Shown in pieces: positions 1 through 10,384 of a DNA stretch of 40,316 nt. This DNA comes from Mastigamoeba balamuthi. Its lineage: Eukaryota; Evosea; Mastigamoebida; Mastigamoebidae. The stretch's first letter is position 1; every line of letters begins with the position of its first letter. The DNA is taken from positions 149,754-190,069 of the forward strand of contig CACRSC010000058.1 in the NCBI GenBank assembly GCA_902651635.1, given 5' to 3'. The position numbers were made by a program, and so were the translations under genes. Below the pieces are notes generated by a model. The model saw nothing but the letters and a program-made list of their open reading frames with translations. It was not told the origin of the DNA and did no database searches.

Positions 1-426
1 TCCTGCTGTGGGACTTATCTTTCCGAGGATAACAAGTGGGTTGTGTCAGAATTCCGCCGTGTATGCCCCGAAAAAAGCTAAAGACAGTTGTTATTGTGTG
101 ACTCTTTGGGATTTCTGGATCACACACCAGTGATGGGGAATGAGACAGTTTTTAAAACAGTGGTTGGGAGTTGGGGGGGAGAGAGAGATGTAGAAGCCGT
201 CGTCGAGGGAAGGTGATGGTCGATCTCTAGCGGAAGGGGAGGGGGAAGGGGAGGGTAGAGGGGATGGTGGTGCCTGGTGGGGGGAGGAGGAGGTAGGGGA
301 GGAATTGCTTGATTTTGTTTTGCCATTTGGATTCCATATGTGCTGCTGGTGCTGCTGCTGCCGCCGCCGCCTCTGCTGCTGAGGGGGGAGGCAGAGGAGG
401 CGCGCGCACACACGCACGCAGCCCCT
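1..426. other. 3' flank of the PP2A B55 gene, low-complexity DNA
   Basis: No gene is recognisable here. The stretch 160-300 is almost pure G/A on the plus strand, and 336-381 is an interrupted CTG/CCG triplet run. On the minus strand this lies just downstream of the B55 stop codon, so it is probably 3' UTR or spacer. Open frames reported through it are low-complexity products of the triplet run. Confidence 0.5.
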
Positions 427-2614
427 CTAGGGCGAGGCGAACAGGAAGAGGTTGTTGTGGGCCGCGACGGCCAGGATGTTCTGCCGCGGGTGGAAGGCCA
501 CGTGCAGCGCCTTGCGGTTGAACTCGGGGTTCTCGGGCACGGCCTGCTGCGCGGCCACGGCTGCGGGGTCGTCCTCCTTGCCGCCCTTCTTGGTCTTGCT
601 GCCCTTGGAGGGCTTCCTCGAGGTCACGCGCTGCTGGACCTTGGCCGCGTGCATCATGATCTCGGCCTTGGTGTTGACGTCGTAGATGTGGAACTGGCGC
701 GTGTACGAGCCCGTGACGAGCTGCGTCGAGTCGTGGTTGATGGCGCACTCGAACTTGTCGAAGATGCTGTCGTTCTCGTAGAGGTCGCAGAGCTTGGCGC
801 GCAGGTGCTCGTGGATCTTGACCGTCTTGACGGGCTTCTTCTCCATGTTCACGTCCCACAGCTTCACCGTCAGGTAGTCGCGCGAGACGATGTAGCGCCC
901 GCAGTGGCTGTACTTGACGTCCGAGATGGAGCTGATGATCTCGCTGAAGAACGACCGCGTGCTGGGGTCCTCCTCCTCCTGGAACACCTTCGTGTGCCTG
1001 TCGCACAGCGCCGCCGCCCGCAGGTCCCCCATCTTGATCATGCCCTTGGACGAGCTGTACACAAACTCGTGGCAGTGCTGCGGGTGGAACTCGGCGCTCG
1101 TGATCACCTCGCTCAGCTCCTCCATGTTCGCAGGCTTGATATCCACGATATCTGGATTCCCGGGGCGATTTTTCCCAGCGTTAGATTTCCCGTGCCGATA
1201 TCTTCCTCATCCCGGTGTCGCAAAGGGAATCGGAACTGAAGCTCTCGGAGGTGTTGGTGAGGTTCCAGAGGTTCACTCGCAGGTCGTCGGCCGAGATGAA
1301 CGTCTCCTGGTCGCTGCTCGCAGAGATCGAGTTGATGTGGTACGCGTGGGCGTTGGCAAACACCCTGCGCGGTATCGCCGTGGCCACCACCTCCCTCGTC
1401 TGCAGCTTCGGCACCCTCAGCTCCTGCGCTGGCGTGTCAGCGCGATATCTCTATCTCTCTTCCCCGTGGGAAAAAGGGAAAAGGAGATATGGGGGTGGAT
1501 ATTGCCGATATTGTTGTTGTTCGCCTGGCAATATCCACCCCCAGGGGGCAAAGGGATCTCACCGACGACGAGGCCCCGGTGGGCACCATGACCTGGCGGA
1601 TCTTCTTCTGGAAGACCTTCCACAGCTTGATCGTCTTGTCTGCGGGGGTGAGGTAATGCAGGCCAGCTCAGCCATACTGGGGCCGTCTCATTTGACTTCA
1701 TTTCATTTCATTTCGCTCCGCTCCATTCCGACGACGGCCGCTCTCGTCTTTCAGAGTTATTTTTGAAAAAAGGGGAAAAAGTGGCGGTGGGCTGCGTGCG
1801 GGGGGAGCAAGCGACTGGGGCGATGCGAGGTGGCGTGCCGTTGGTGCTGAGGAGGAAGAGGGCGCCGTTCTGGCGGCGGAGGAAGCGGATCTTGTTGATC
1901 TTCTCCTCGATCTCGAGCGACTTGAGGTAGTCGAACTCGCTCTCGTGGCTCTGGAACTCTGTGTAGAACCTGTACTCCACGCGCGGCGCCGTCGCCTCCT
2001 TCTTCGCCCCCTTGCCCTTGTCCTGGGGAGGAGCGGGGTGGCGGGTGTCCACGTCAGTCGTTGGGGGTTCCTCGAGTTAATTGCATTCTTCGCTCTCTGC
2101 TCCCCTCTGTCTCTCGGGTTCGAAATGGCACACACAGCACAGAGGGGGGGAGGGAGGGGGGACCAGCGCACAGTCTTCGAGTCCTCGCGCTCGAACAGCA
2201 CGACGCGGCCGCTGCGGTCGCCCGCCGCCAGGAACTCGCCCGTCTCGTCAAACTCCACGGCCGACACGATGTCCGCTGCGCGCAGGCCGCGTCAGCGCTG
2301 CGGCGGCCCCTCCGCGCAATTCAATTCGCCCCCTATTTTAATTGGGGCGCCCCTCCTCCCCCGGGCTTCCTCGCGCCGGCCCGCCTCACGCCCCCCTGGG
2401 GAGCACGCGCGGGTCCGCTCTTGCGCCGCGCAGAAGCGGGGGGTGGGGGAGAGAGACGGCCCAGAGGCGATTTTCGCGATCGGAGGCGGCGCGCGGGAGA
2501 GGAGAGGGAGGAGGGAGAGAGCACACCGTCGTTGGTGTCGGTGGGGTCGCCCGGGGGCTTGTCGCCGCCAAAGACCTGGCTCAGCCTCCAGTCCAGCGCG
2601 GGTGACTCGCTCAT
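427..2614 (-). CDS. PPP2R2: Serine/threonine protein phosphatase 2A regulatory subunit B (B55/PR55 family, WD40 propeller)
   Basis: Substrate-targeting subunit of the PP2A holoenzyme, acting in cytoplasm and nucleus on mitotic and signalling substrates. Exons (minus strand): 2527-2614, 2172-2275, 1839-2022, 1563-1639, 1237-1423, 427-1151, giving 454 codons, the normal family length. Family hallmarks in order: [20 protein letters not shown] near the N-terminus, [77 protein letters not shown] and [12 protein letters not shown]. The last exon holds the C-terminal four blades. The junction after the STN of exon 3 requires a GC donor (intron 1640-1838), because the next exon supplies the last two bases of the Asp in NDK. 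A basic insertion ([14 protein letters not shown]) sits where family members also vary. The start codon follows a (CAG)10 run by six bases. It is divergent from Arp2 across a 681-bp intergenic region. Confidence 0.97.
1424..1562 (-). other. B55 intron with perfect 16-bp hairpin
   Basis: This 139-nt intron contains a perfect 16-bp inverted repeat (1491-1506 and 1527-1542, arm GGGGGTGGATATTGCC) around a 20-nt loop, next to a GATATC-rich patch. The rest of the intron is pyrimidine/purine biased. The stem lies well inside the intron, away from both splice sites. Confidence 0.8.
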
Positions 2615-2618
2615 CGTG

Positions 2619-2651
<33 letters not shown>

Positions 2652-3295
2652 GGGTGCGTGTGTTGCGCTCCGGAAGATATTTTTGTATGCCCCCACGCGT
2701 GAGATATCTACTTGGCCGCCAAACTTCGCGGTCTCTGCTCGCCGATCTGCGCGGGGCGCGCGGCACGGGGGGAGCGGGGGGGGTGCGTCCCGCGGGGGGG
2801 TGAGCGGCGGCGAGGGGTCCGCAGGGGGCGCGGTGGCCCGGAGGCCCCGAGAGCTGCGATATTTCGGGGGGGAGCGGGAGATATTTTTGGCGCGGGGAGC
2901 GGGGGACGCGGGGGGCGGGCACCACGGGGATGACGAGCGCGGCTGGGGGTGGTGCGGTCGTGCGCGGGCGTGCCCAGTGGCGCGTGCTCCGGGGAGCGGA
3001 TTTCGGTGCGGTTTTTAGCGGGATATTATTATATGCCCAAAGAGGGCATAACGTCAGATACTTCGGGTCAGAATCTGACGTAATCCCCGCTGGCTGCCGC
3101 GACCGCGCTCGGAGGGAGGCCGAAGGAGCGCTCGGACGCAGCGCGGGCCCGTCGGGAGCCTCTGCGCGCGCGGACGGGCACAGGGCCCCGTTAACGACGA
3201 GATATTTGTGACGTAGCGCGGAGATTCGCGTGTGCGAAAAAGCCGTTGGGGTAGTTTTTAACACAGAGCGAAGGCACCGCCTCTTCCGCAAGGGA
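2615..3295. promoter_or_regulatory. Divergent promoter region between B55 and Arp2
   Basis: GC-rich spacer between two divergent start codons, so both promoters must lie here or very close. It has repeated GATAT(T/C) motifs at 2676, 2703, 2858, 2880, 3022 and 3201, which stand out against the GC background. There are also two short hairpins: TATGCCC/GGGCATA at about 3032-3050 and CGTCAGAT/ATCTGACG at about 3052-3081. No TATA box at a defined distance from either start is evident. Confidence 0.55.
2621..2650 (-). repeat. (CAG)10 microsatellite in the B55 5' leader
   Basis: Ten uninterrupted CTG units on the plus strand, that is (CAG)10 on the B55 sense strand, ending six bases before the start codon at 2614. 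It is outside the reading frame of the gene unless translation starts upstream. Confidence 0.9.
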
Positions 3296-5398
3296 ATGGC
3301 CACCCGCAAGAACACCATCGTGTGCGACAACGGCACCGGCTTCGTCAAGGCCGGGTTTGCCGGGAGCAACTTCCCGACGTCGACGTTCCCGTCGATGGTG
3401 GGGCGCCCCATCCTCCGCTCCGAGGAGAAGATCGGGTACGCGACACGCAACACCCAACACTCTACACACCCCAAGCCCCACAAAACACACACGCACAGCA
3501 CCCTCCAGCAGCGGAGCACACTGCACAGGCGCCACTGCGGCAGCCCACGGAACAGCCCACCCACGGGGCACAGGGGGCAGCCATGCTCGGCTGTGCTGCC
3601 GCTACTCGAGAACACCCCCCACTAGCACTTCTCATCTCCCCAGAGAGGCCTCTGGGACACACCGCACACATCGGGATCGGGTAGTTAGGGGGGCGGGGCT
3701 CTTCCTCCCCAGACACCGGGCGTGTCGCAAGACCCTCTGCCCTGCGATGAACACAGCGGCACCGCCGCAGCCCCTCTGCAATTTAATCGCCGTTGGTTGA
3801 ATCGCGAAATTAGGCAGAGCGCAACCCACACGAGACACACACGCACCCTCTCTTGTCTCGCCACGGTCGACCCCGCCCGCGCTCTGCCACTGACCCCCCC
3901 ACGTGGCGCGCAGCAACGTGGAGCTGAAGGACATCATGGTGGGAGACGAGGCTGCCGCGGCCCGCTCGCAGCTGCAGATCACGTACCCCCTCGACAACGG
4001 CATCGTCCGCTCGTGGGAGGACATGGAGCACGTCTGGAACTACACCTGGTACGCCTCCCTCCTCCAGCTCCCTGCCCCCCCTCTGCTCTCTGGCGCTCAG
4101 TTCGTTCATTTTTGCGTTTTATTTTGGGTTTTTTTCCGATACGAATTCGATTTCGATAATTTCGACTTTGGTGCTGACGCGCGCAACCGCCGCCCGACGC
4201 AGGAACGAGAAGCTCAAGATCAACCCCCAGGAGTGCAAGGTCCTCCTGACCGAGGCCCCGATGAACCCCATGCAGAACCGCCAGAGTGCGCTCTCGCTCG
4301 CTCTCCGCCCTGCGTCAGGGGGGGAATAATATCTAGAGAGCTAATATCTGACGGGCAATTCTTCAATTGACTCCTCCCGGCGCCCGCAGAGATGGTCGAG
4401 ATCATGTTCGAGAAGTACGGCTTCAAGGGGGTCTACGTTGCGGTGCAGGCCGTGCTGGTGCTGTACGCGCAGGGCCTGCTGGACGGCGTGGTGCTCGACA
4501 GCGGCGACGGCGTGACGCACATCATCCCCGTCTGCGAGGGCTACTCGATGCCCAACCTGACGCGCAGGCTCGACGTGGCGGGCAGCGACGTGACGCGCTA
4601 CCTCATCAAGCTGCTGCTGCTGCGCGGGTACGCGTTCAACCGCACGGCCGACTTCGAGACGGTCCGCCAGATCAAGGAGAAGGTCTGCTACTCGGGCTAC
4701 GACCTCGCCATCGAGGAGCAGCTGGCCAACGAGACCACCACCCTCGTCGACACGTTCACCCTGCCCGACGGCCGCATCGTCAAGGTCGGCCAGGAGTGCG
4801 TCATGATTCCATCTCCAATATCTCCTATGCCGAGAATCTATAAATATCTTGGGGGATTCAAGAATTTGGGATTCACGCGGATCTCCCTCTCCACAGGCGC
4901 TACATGGCCCCCGAGGTGCTCTTCCAGCCGCACCTCATCGACGTCGACGCCATGGGCATGGCGGACCAGCTCTTCGACTGCATCCAGAAGGCCGACATCG
5001 ACCTGCGCCCCAAGTTCTACCAGCACATCGGTACGCCCCCCAAATCTCTTTGATATCAGTTGTGTCGGTGTCACTTTATCGCTGATATTATTTCCCTCCC
5101 TTGGAATCTCGCAGTCCTGTCGGGAGGCAGCACGATGTTCCCGGGGCTGCCGTCGCGCCTGGAGAAGGAGATCAGGCAGCTCTACCTGGACAAGGTGCTG
5201 CGGGGCGACCGCAGCAAGCTGGCCAAGTTCAGGTGCCGCATCGAGGACCCGCCGCGCCGCAAGCACATGGTCTTCCTGGGCGGCGCTGTGCTGGCCGACA
5301 TCATGAAGGACCGGGACGAGTTCTGGATGCTCAAGAAGGAGTACGACGAGATGGGCCCCAAGGTCCTCCAGAAGACCTACAAGCTCACCACCCAGTAG
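3296..5398 (+). CDS. ARP2: Actin-related protein 2 (Arp2), subunit of the Arp2/3 complex
   Basis: One of the two actin-like subunits of the Arp2/3 complex, which nucleates branched actin filaments for pseudopods and phagocytosis. Exons: 3296-3435, 3914-4048, 4203-4285, 4390-4795, 4897-5030, 5115-5398, giving 393 residues, the family length. Actin-fold landmarks: [19 protein letters not shown] (phosphate loop 1), [12 protein letters not shown] (phosphate loop 2), [39 protein letters not shown] (Arp2 signature region), [17 protein letters not shown] and [20 protein letters not shown]. Every splice junction restores the Arp2 consensus, for example [15 protein letters not shown] across intron 1. 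Intron 1 (478 nt) is unusually long for this window. Introns 2-5 each carry a short AT-rich patch, several with inverted repeats. Confidence 0.98.
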
Positions 5399-6164
5399 GC
5401 TGCCCTCTGGCCTCTGCTGGCCGGGAGTTGCTGCGTCTCTCTCGCCCTCCTGCTCCGACTCCCCGCACAGAGCCCCCCTCTCCTCTCCTGTGCTACGCTG
5501 TTCCCCAAGCCACTGCAAACATCGAGACAGCAGGCCCTGTGCCCTGCGTTCTCATGTGTAGAGATCCCCAAGAGTCCTCTGAGATGTCTGCTCGCTGCTC
5601 GTGCCGTGTGTTCACCCGCCCCTCACAGAGCCCCGAGAGCCCCGAGAGCCCTGAGAGCCCCTGAGGATTTCTTTATCTGGCAGTGACCTGCGATGGTGAT
5701 AGTGTGCTTGGGAAGCCATCTTGGGACAGCGAGGCCCGGCATATCAATAGAATGCGCACGGTGTGAGAACCGCCAATGCTCGGTTTTTTTCCTTGGCAGC
5801 CGATCTGTCCGCAACGGGCGAGAACTTGAAATCGAGTGCGTCTTCGCACGGATTTCCATTGGCACCGGTGGAGAAACGCGGACAAGTCGGCGCTGTTCGC
5901 AGCTGCCCGCTTTCCAGCGCCGACGCCGCGCCACCGCTAGCACTGGGGCAGCAAGCGCTTGGCGAGTCCCGAGGGCCAGGCCACCAGTTCGCTTCCAAAC
6001 AGGGCAGCCCGAGTTCGGATTCCACCGGAGACTGCCATTCGGAGGGTCCAATGTGACGTCACTACGGACGTCGGCGCCCAGAGCCTGCGCCCATGGCGCA
6101 CGCGAGATAGGATCACAGAGCCTATCCTGCAGGCGAGAGGGAGCGTCCGGCCCGAGGAGGAACG
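5399..6164. other. Intergenic region between Arp2 and the membrane protein gene
   Basis: No gene recognised. It contains a 9-bp tandem repeat (AGCCCCGAG-like, about four copies, 5626-5664) just after the Arp2 3' region, and a palindromic TGACGTCA at about 6053-6060, upstream of the next gene. A tRNA B-box-like string at about 6009-6021 was tested and rejected because the T stem does not pair. Confidence 0.5.
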
Positions 6165-8093
6165 ATGGACACGAAAAGGGCACTGTGCCCCCCGGCCCAC
6201 CACCTGGTCGCCCTGACCGAGCCCGAGCTGGTCCGCAGCGACCACGGCCTCTGCGTGCGCGGCCGCAGGTGCTGCTCCTGCGGCGCCCTCGTCAGCGACC
6301 CCTCCGAGTCGGCGATGAGCTGCCTCGACTGCTGCAACGTCTACTGCGCCCGCTGCTACGCCCGCAGGCTCGCGCCGAGCCCCGGGGCCGAGGAGCAGCT
6401 CTCCTCGCGGTCGACAGACGACGTCGCGGCCTCGCGCGAGTGCGTGGTGCCGCTGCTGCTGCTGTCCAACGGGAACCGCTCCGAGGGCGACCACAACGAG
6501 AACGAGCACAAGTCCGAGATCGAGATCCCCGGCGAGGGCGGCCCGCTCTCGCAGGCCTCGGACCAGCGGGCCCTGCTCAGGCCCCTCCTGGCCTCTGTCG
6601 CCCTGGTGCTCGTGCTCTGCGCTGGCGACCTCTTCGCCCCAGCCGCCGACGACGTGCGCGACATCGGCCAGCGGACTGCGGCCCTCTGTGACCAGTGGAA
6701 CGCGGTCTGCGGGGGCCAGTACGACGCCGTGCTCGCGCGGTGCCACCTGGACCCCCGGGCGACCCTCGAGGACGTGCGCAGGCGGTGGGGCATGGTCCTC
6801 CCGGGGTCCAAGTCCGACATGGCACGCACCGTCTGCGACGCGTGGTACGAGGACGCTGGGGCGGCCCTGGCGGCCCTCGACGGGCTCTCGGCGTGCCAGC
6901 ACCCGACGCTGAGCTACTTGGCGTCGAGGGTCGTCGTCCCCCTGGCGTGGGCCGCCGTTCTGGCGTCGCTTGCTCCGCTGGGCGGCCTCGTCGACGTTCT
7001 GGGCCGCAGTTGTTCTGTGCTCGCCCGCGCCTCCAAGTTGATGCGAGGGGCTGCGCGCCACAGCGCGTCCCCTGTGGTCTACGCCGCGGTCTCTGCCGCC
7101 GCGAGCGTGTCCTCCCTGTGCTTCGCGATGGGCGCGGGCTCTGGAGGGGCGTGCGTGTCGCGCAGCCGCAACCCCACGCTGGCCCCGTTCTTTGCCGCCG
7201 TGTCGCTGTGGCTGGGCCTCAACTGCCTGCTGCTCGCCTACGGGTCGCGGCCCTCCGCGAGGCCACCCCTCGTGACACCCAACACGACCTGGCGCTCGCG
7301 GTCCACCCGCAGCGAGGAGGACCTCAGCCCCTCCTCGCTGCCAGACGCGCAGTCGAGCAGCGCCCGCCCCGCCCGCCGCGACGTCACGCGGTACCGAGTG
7401 CTCACCGCGTGGGCCGCCCTGGGGCTGGCGCTGGCCCTGGTCCTGAGCTGGAAGACCGCCCGGGACCCGCACAGGGCCCAGCGCGACCAGCTGGCGGGCC
7501 AGGCGCGGTCCCTGGCCGCCAGCTGGAACAAGCACTGCGGGTACATCCACGAGTCGGACTACCGCTTCCTGACCTCGGCGTTCGCCCCGGCGCCCACGCC
7601 CGCCCGCGCGGGGCAGGCCGCCGCCGAGGCCGCCGCGGGGAGGCTGCGGCAGTTCGCCAACGGCCACGTGTGGGAGGACTACCCGCTCGAGTTCTGCGTG
7701 GGGCTCATCGAGGACCTCGGGCCCGTGTCCGCGGCCGCCGGGCTGCTGGCCCCGGCCCCCCCAGGCCCGGGCACCTCGCGCCTCGCGGGGGCCCTCGTCT
7801 TCGCCGCGACGTCGCTGGCGGCGGCGCTGTACCTGCCCTGGGGGGCGCTGCGCAGGCTCCCGCTCGCCCGGCGCGTGGCCTCGGCGTCGCTCGCGCACCG
7901 CGTGGCCTCGGCCGCAGCCCTCGCGGTGGGAGCGCTGTCGCTGGCCCTGGCGGCCTCGGCCGAGAGCGAGCTGGCCGGGTCCCTGGTGCTCGCCGCCGCC
8001 TGCGGCTGCTGCGCGAGCGGCGCCCTCCTGGGCCTGCACCTGGCCGCGCTGCCCTCGGCCTCGCTCGCCGACAAGCTCAAGGCGCACACCTGA
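6165..8093 (+). CDS. Multi-pass membrane protein with N-terminal Cys-rich zinc finger and internal duplication; function unknown
   Basis: Intronless 642-residue frame, not assigned to any family I know. Residues 30-66 hold a Cys-rich zinc-binding-like module (CCSCG, MSCLDCCNVYCARC). After an acidic linker come about eight hydrophobic segments, roughly: LLASVALVLVLCAG, VVVPLAWAAVLASLAPL, VVYAAVSAAASVSSLCF, APFFAAVSLWLGLNCLLLAY, VLTAWAALGLALALVLSW, LVFAATSLAAALYLPW, AAALAVGALSLALAA and LVLAAACGCCASGALLGL. The pattern reads as two halves, each with one segment, a ~90-residue soluble loop, then three segments. The loops resemble each other: CDQWNAVCGGQYD...VCDAWYEDAGAAL against AASWNKHCGYIHESDYR...FCVGLIEDLGPVS. 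Ala-rich coding bias could exaggerate hydrophobicity, but the matched Trp/Cys positions in the loops argue for a real protein. Confidence 0.72.
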   Translation: MDTKRALCPPAHHLVALTEPELVRSDHGLCVRGRRCCSCGALVSDPSESAMSCLDCCNVYCARCYARRLAPSPGAEEQLSSRSTDDVAASRECVVPLLLLSNGNRSEGDHNENEHKSEIEIPGEGGPLSQASDQRALLRPLLASVALVLVLCAGDLFAPAADDVRDIGQRTAALCDQWNAVCGGQYDAVLARCHLDPRATLEDVRRRWGMVLPGSKSDMARTVCDAWYEDAGAALAALDGLSACQHPTLSYLASRVVVPLAWAAVLASLAPLGGLVDVLGRSCSVLARASKLMRGAARHSASPVVYAAVSAAASVSSLCFAMGAGSGGACVSRSRNPTLAPFFAAVSLWLGLNCLLLAYGSRPSARPPLVTPNTTWRSRSTRSEEDLSPSSLPDAQSSSARPARRDVTRYRVLTAWAALGLALALVLSWKTARDPHRAQRDQLAGQARSLAASWNKHCGYIHESDYRFLTSAFAPAPTPARAGQAAAEAAAGRLRQFANGHVWEDYPLEFCVGLIEDLGPVSAAAGLLAPAPPGPGTSRLAGALVFAATSLAAALYLPWGALRRLPLARRVASASLAHRVASAAALAVGALSLALAASAESELAGSLVLAAACGCCASGALLGLHLAALPSASLADKLKAHT

Positions 8094-8282
8094 GGCGCCC
8101 AGTCGCTTGCCGCGCGCACCACACAGAGCCGCCTGCTGGTTTTTTGTACTCCTGCGGCGGGGGCACTGGTGCAGAGGGGGAGCTATCGACATTGCACTGC
8201 GGGGTCGTCCGCTGCCCGCGTGTGGGGCAGGGGAGGAGGAGGAGGAGGTGCCGCTACAGCGGAGCGATGGTGGTGGGCATAG

Positions 8283-9830
8283 TCAGAGTACGGGGGGGCG
8301 GGCGGGCTCCTCAAAGGGCATGACGCCGCGGCAGACGCCCTGCTTGGCCTCGAGCCTCGCGCGGTCGCCGGCCGACTGCGGGGCCTCCATGGCGCCCGCG
8401 AGGTACTCGTCGTAGCCCGCGAGGTCAAAGTGCCCGTGGCCCGAGAGGCAGAAGAGGATGTCCGCGGGCCTCTGCGCGGCGTCGGCCTCGCGCGCCTCCT
8501 GCAGCGCCACGGCGATGGCGTGGCTCGACTCGGGCGCCGGCACGACGCCCTCTGTCCGCGCGAACAGCACGCCCGCCTCGAACGCGCTGCCCTGGGCCAC
8601 CGAGCGCGCCGCCACGTGCCCGAGGCGCGCGACGTGCGAGACGAGCGGCGCGGCCCCGTGGTACCGCAGCCCCCCGGCGTGGGCCGCGGGCGGCACGTAG
8701 CCGTGGCCGAGCGTGAACATGGGCATCAGCGGCGTCATCCCCGCGACGTCGCCGTAGTCGTAGGCGTAGTCGCCGCACGAGAGCTTCGGGCAGCACTCGG
8801 GCTCGGCGGCGACGACGCGGACGGCGCGCTCGCCGGCGAGGACGTGGCGCAGGAACGGGAACGCGACGCCCGCGAAGTTGGAGCCGCCGCCGAAGCATCC
8901 GACGACGACGTCGGGGAAGACGCCGACCGAGCGCAGCTGCTCCTCGGCCTCGAGGCCGATGACCGTCTGGTGCAGCAGCACGTGGTTGAGCACCGAGCCC
9001 AGCGCGTACTTGGCGGGCGTCTGCGAGCCCAGCGCCGACTCGACGGCCTCGCTGATGGCGATGCCGAGGCTGCCGGGCGTCCGCGGGTCCTCGGCCAGCA
9101 CGCGCCGGCCGGCGGCGGTGGCCGTGCTGGGCGAGGAGTGGACCGTGGCGCCCCAGATGTGCATCAGCGAGCGGCGGTAGGGCTTGTGCTCGTAGCTGCT
9201 GCGGACCATGAAGACCTCGCACTCGATGCCGTACATCCCGCACGCGTACGACAGCGCGCTGCCCCACTGCCCGGCGCCCGTCTCGGTCGTGATCTTGCGC
9301 ACGCCCGCCTGGGCGTTGTAGTAGGCCTGCGGCACCGACGTGTTGGACTTGTGGCTGCCCGAAGGCGAGACGCCCTCGTGCTTGTAGAAGATGCGGCACC
9401 GCGTGCCCACCGCCTTCTCCAGCGCCGCCGCCCGGAACAGCGGCGTCGGCCTCCACTTCTTGTACACCTCCCGCACCTCCTCGGGTATCGCGATGTACCG
9501 GTCCCTGCGGCAGCCCGCGAGCTCTCTCGGTCAGGCGGCCGTTCCGCATAAATTTGACTGAATTTTTGACTGGAAGGGAAAAATAATTATATTGGGGGGA
9601 GCGCACGTGGAGTTGAGCTCCTGGGCGACGATGGCGGGCGGGAAGAGCGGGGCGAGGTCCGCGGGGGTGACGGGGGCGCGGGTGGCGGGGTGCAGCATGG
9701 GGGGCATGGGCTGCGGGAGGTCGGCCTGGATGTTGTACCACGCCGTCGGGATCCTGCTCTCGTCCAGGTCGATCCGCAGCCTCACAGCCCCGTCCCTGCT
9801 GCTGCTGCTGCCGTTGGTGTTGGTCGCCAT
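8283..9830 (-). CDS. trpB2: TrpB2-type tryptophan synthase beta chain (PLP-dependent)
   Basis: Condenses indole with L-serine to tryptophan using pyridoxal phosphate. Exons 9607-9830 and 8283-9504 give 481 residues. The sequence follows the TrpB2 branch, not TrpB1: long N-terminal stretch IPTAWYNIQADLPQPMPP, LHPATRAPVTPADLAPLFP, IPEEVREVYKKWRPTPL. It then has PLP-lysine motif SGSHKSNTSVPQAYYN (Lys about 127), TETGAGQWGSALSYACG, GSLGIAISEAVE, LGSVLNHVLLHQTVIGLEA, phosphate loop GCFGGGSNFAG, HAGGLRYHGAAPLVS and FCLSGHGHFDL. No alpha subunit is seen nearby and there is no obvious signal or transit peptide. The single 102-nt intron (9505-9606, donor GTGCGC) contains an AT-rich core and makes bacterial contamination unlikely. 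TrpB2 is typical of archaea and bacteria, so lateral acquisition followed by intron gain is plausible. Confidence 0.95.
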
Positions 9831-9834
9831 CGCC

Positions 9835-9858
9835 CTGATGCTGATGCTGATGCTGATG
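9835..9858 (-). repeat. (CAGCAT/CATCAG)4 repeat in the trpB2 5' leader
   Basis: Four exact copies of CTGATG on the plus strand, i.e. CATCAG on the sense strand, ending four bases before the trpB2 start codon. Position relative to the ATG resembles the (CAG)n runs of the B55 and SAS10 genes. Confidence 0.85.
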
Positions 9859-10384
9859 CTCGCTGCTTTTTATAAAGAGTGAGGGTGCGGTGCGGGTCAA
9901 CTGATCGCGATACGCAACGTCGATGGCGATCTCTCCGGGGGAAAAACGCAGGAATGGATGTTCCTCAGGAAAAGCCGTTGGGGACAGCCCTCCACACCGA
10001 CGTGGGGCCAGCGCCCTGCAGTGCGGGAAACTGGGGCCCTCCCAGGGACCCTTGCTGGCCCCGCCCCCTCCGGCGCCCGCGACAGCCGGGCGTACGCGGG
10101 ATTGAAATACTACCGTGGTTGGCATACTCGAATTTTCCCGTATCAAAGGCACACACAGTCCAACGGCCCCTTCGGTGTGGGATGGGGGGTGCAGTGGGGA
10201 CACGTAGCGTGACGGACGTCCACCGGTCAACCCGGCGAAGAGACGTATGCGGCAACAGACAAGACAGCAGGGAAAAAGCAGTGCCAAGGCCCTCACACAG
10301 AGCCTCCGCCAAGGGTCCGCGCTCCCCACGGCGGAGAGCGAGCGCCAGTGCCAGGGAGGGCGTGACAGTGGGAGGTCAGCAGTG
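9859..10384. other. Intergenic region between trpB2 and the F-box-Rab gene
   Basis: About 530 bp with no recognisable gene. It lies upstream of trpB2 (minus strand) and downstream of the F-box-Rab stop. Open frames here are short and have no family resemblance. Confidence 0.45.

Noticed and set aside
5940-6050. tRNA-like sequence with A-box and B-box resemblance
   Set aside because: The T stem flanking TTCGGAT does not pair and no 7-bp acceptor stem could be formed with the A-box at a normal distance.
5937-8192. 751-codon minus-strand open frame opposite the membrane protein gene
   Set aside because: Antisense shadow of GC-rich coding DNA; Arg/Gly/Ala-rich with no domain pattern, while the plus frame has ordered Cys motifs and hydrophobic segments.
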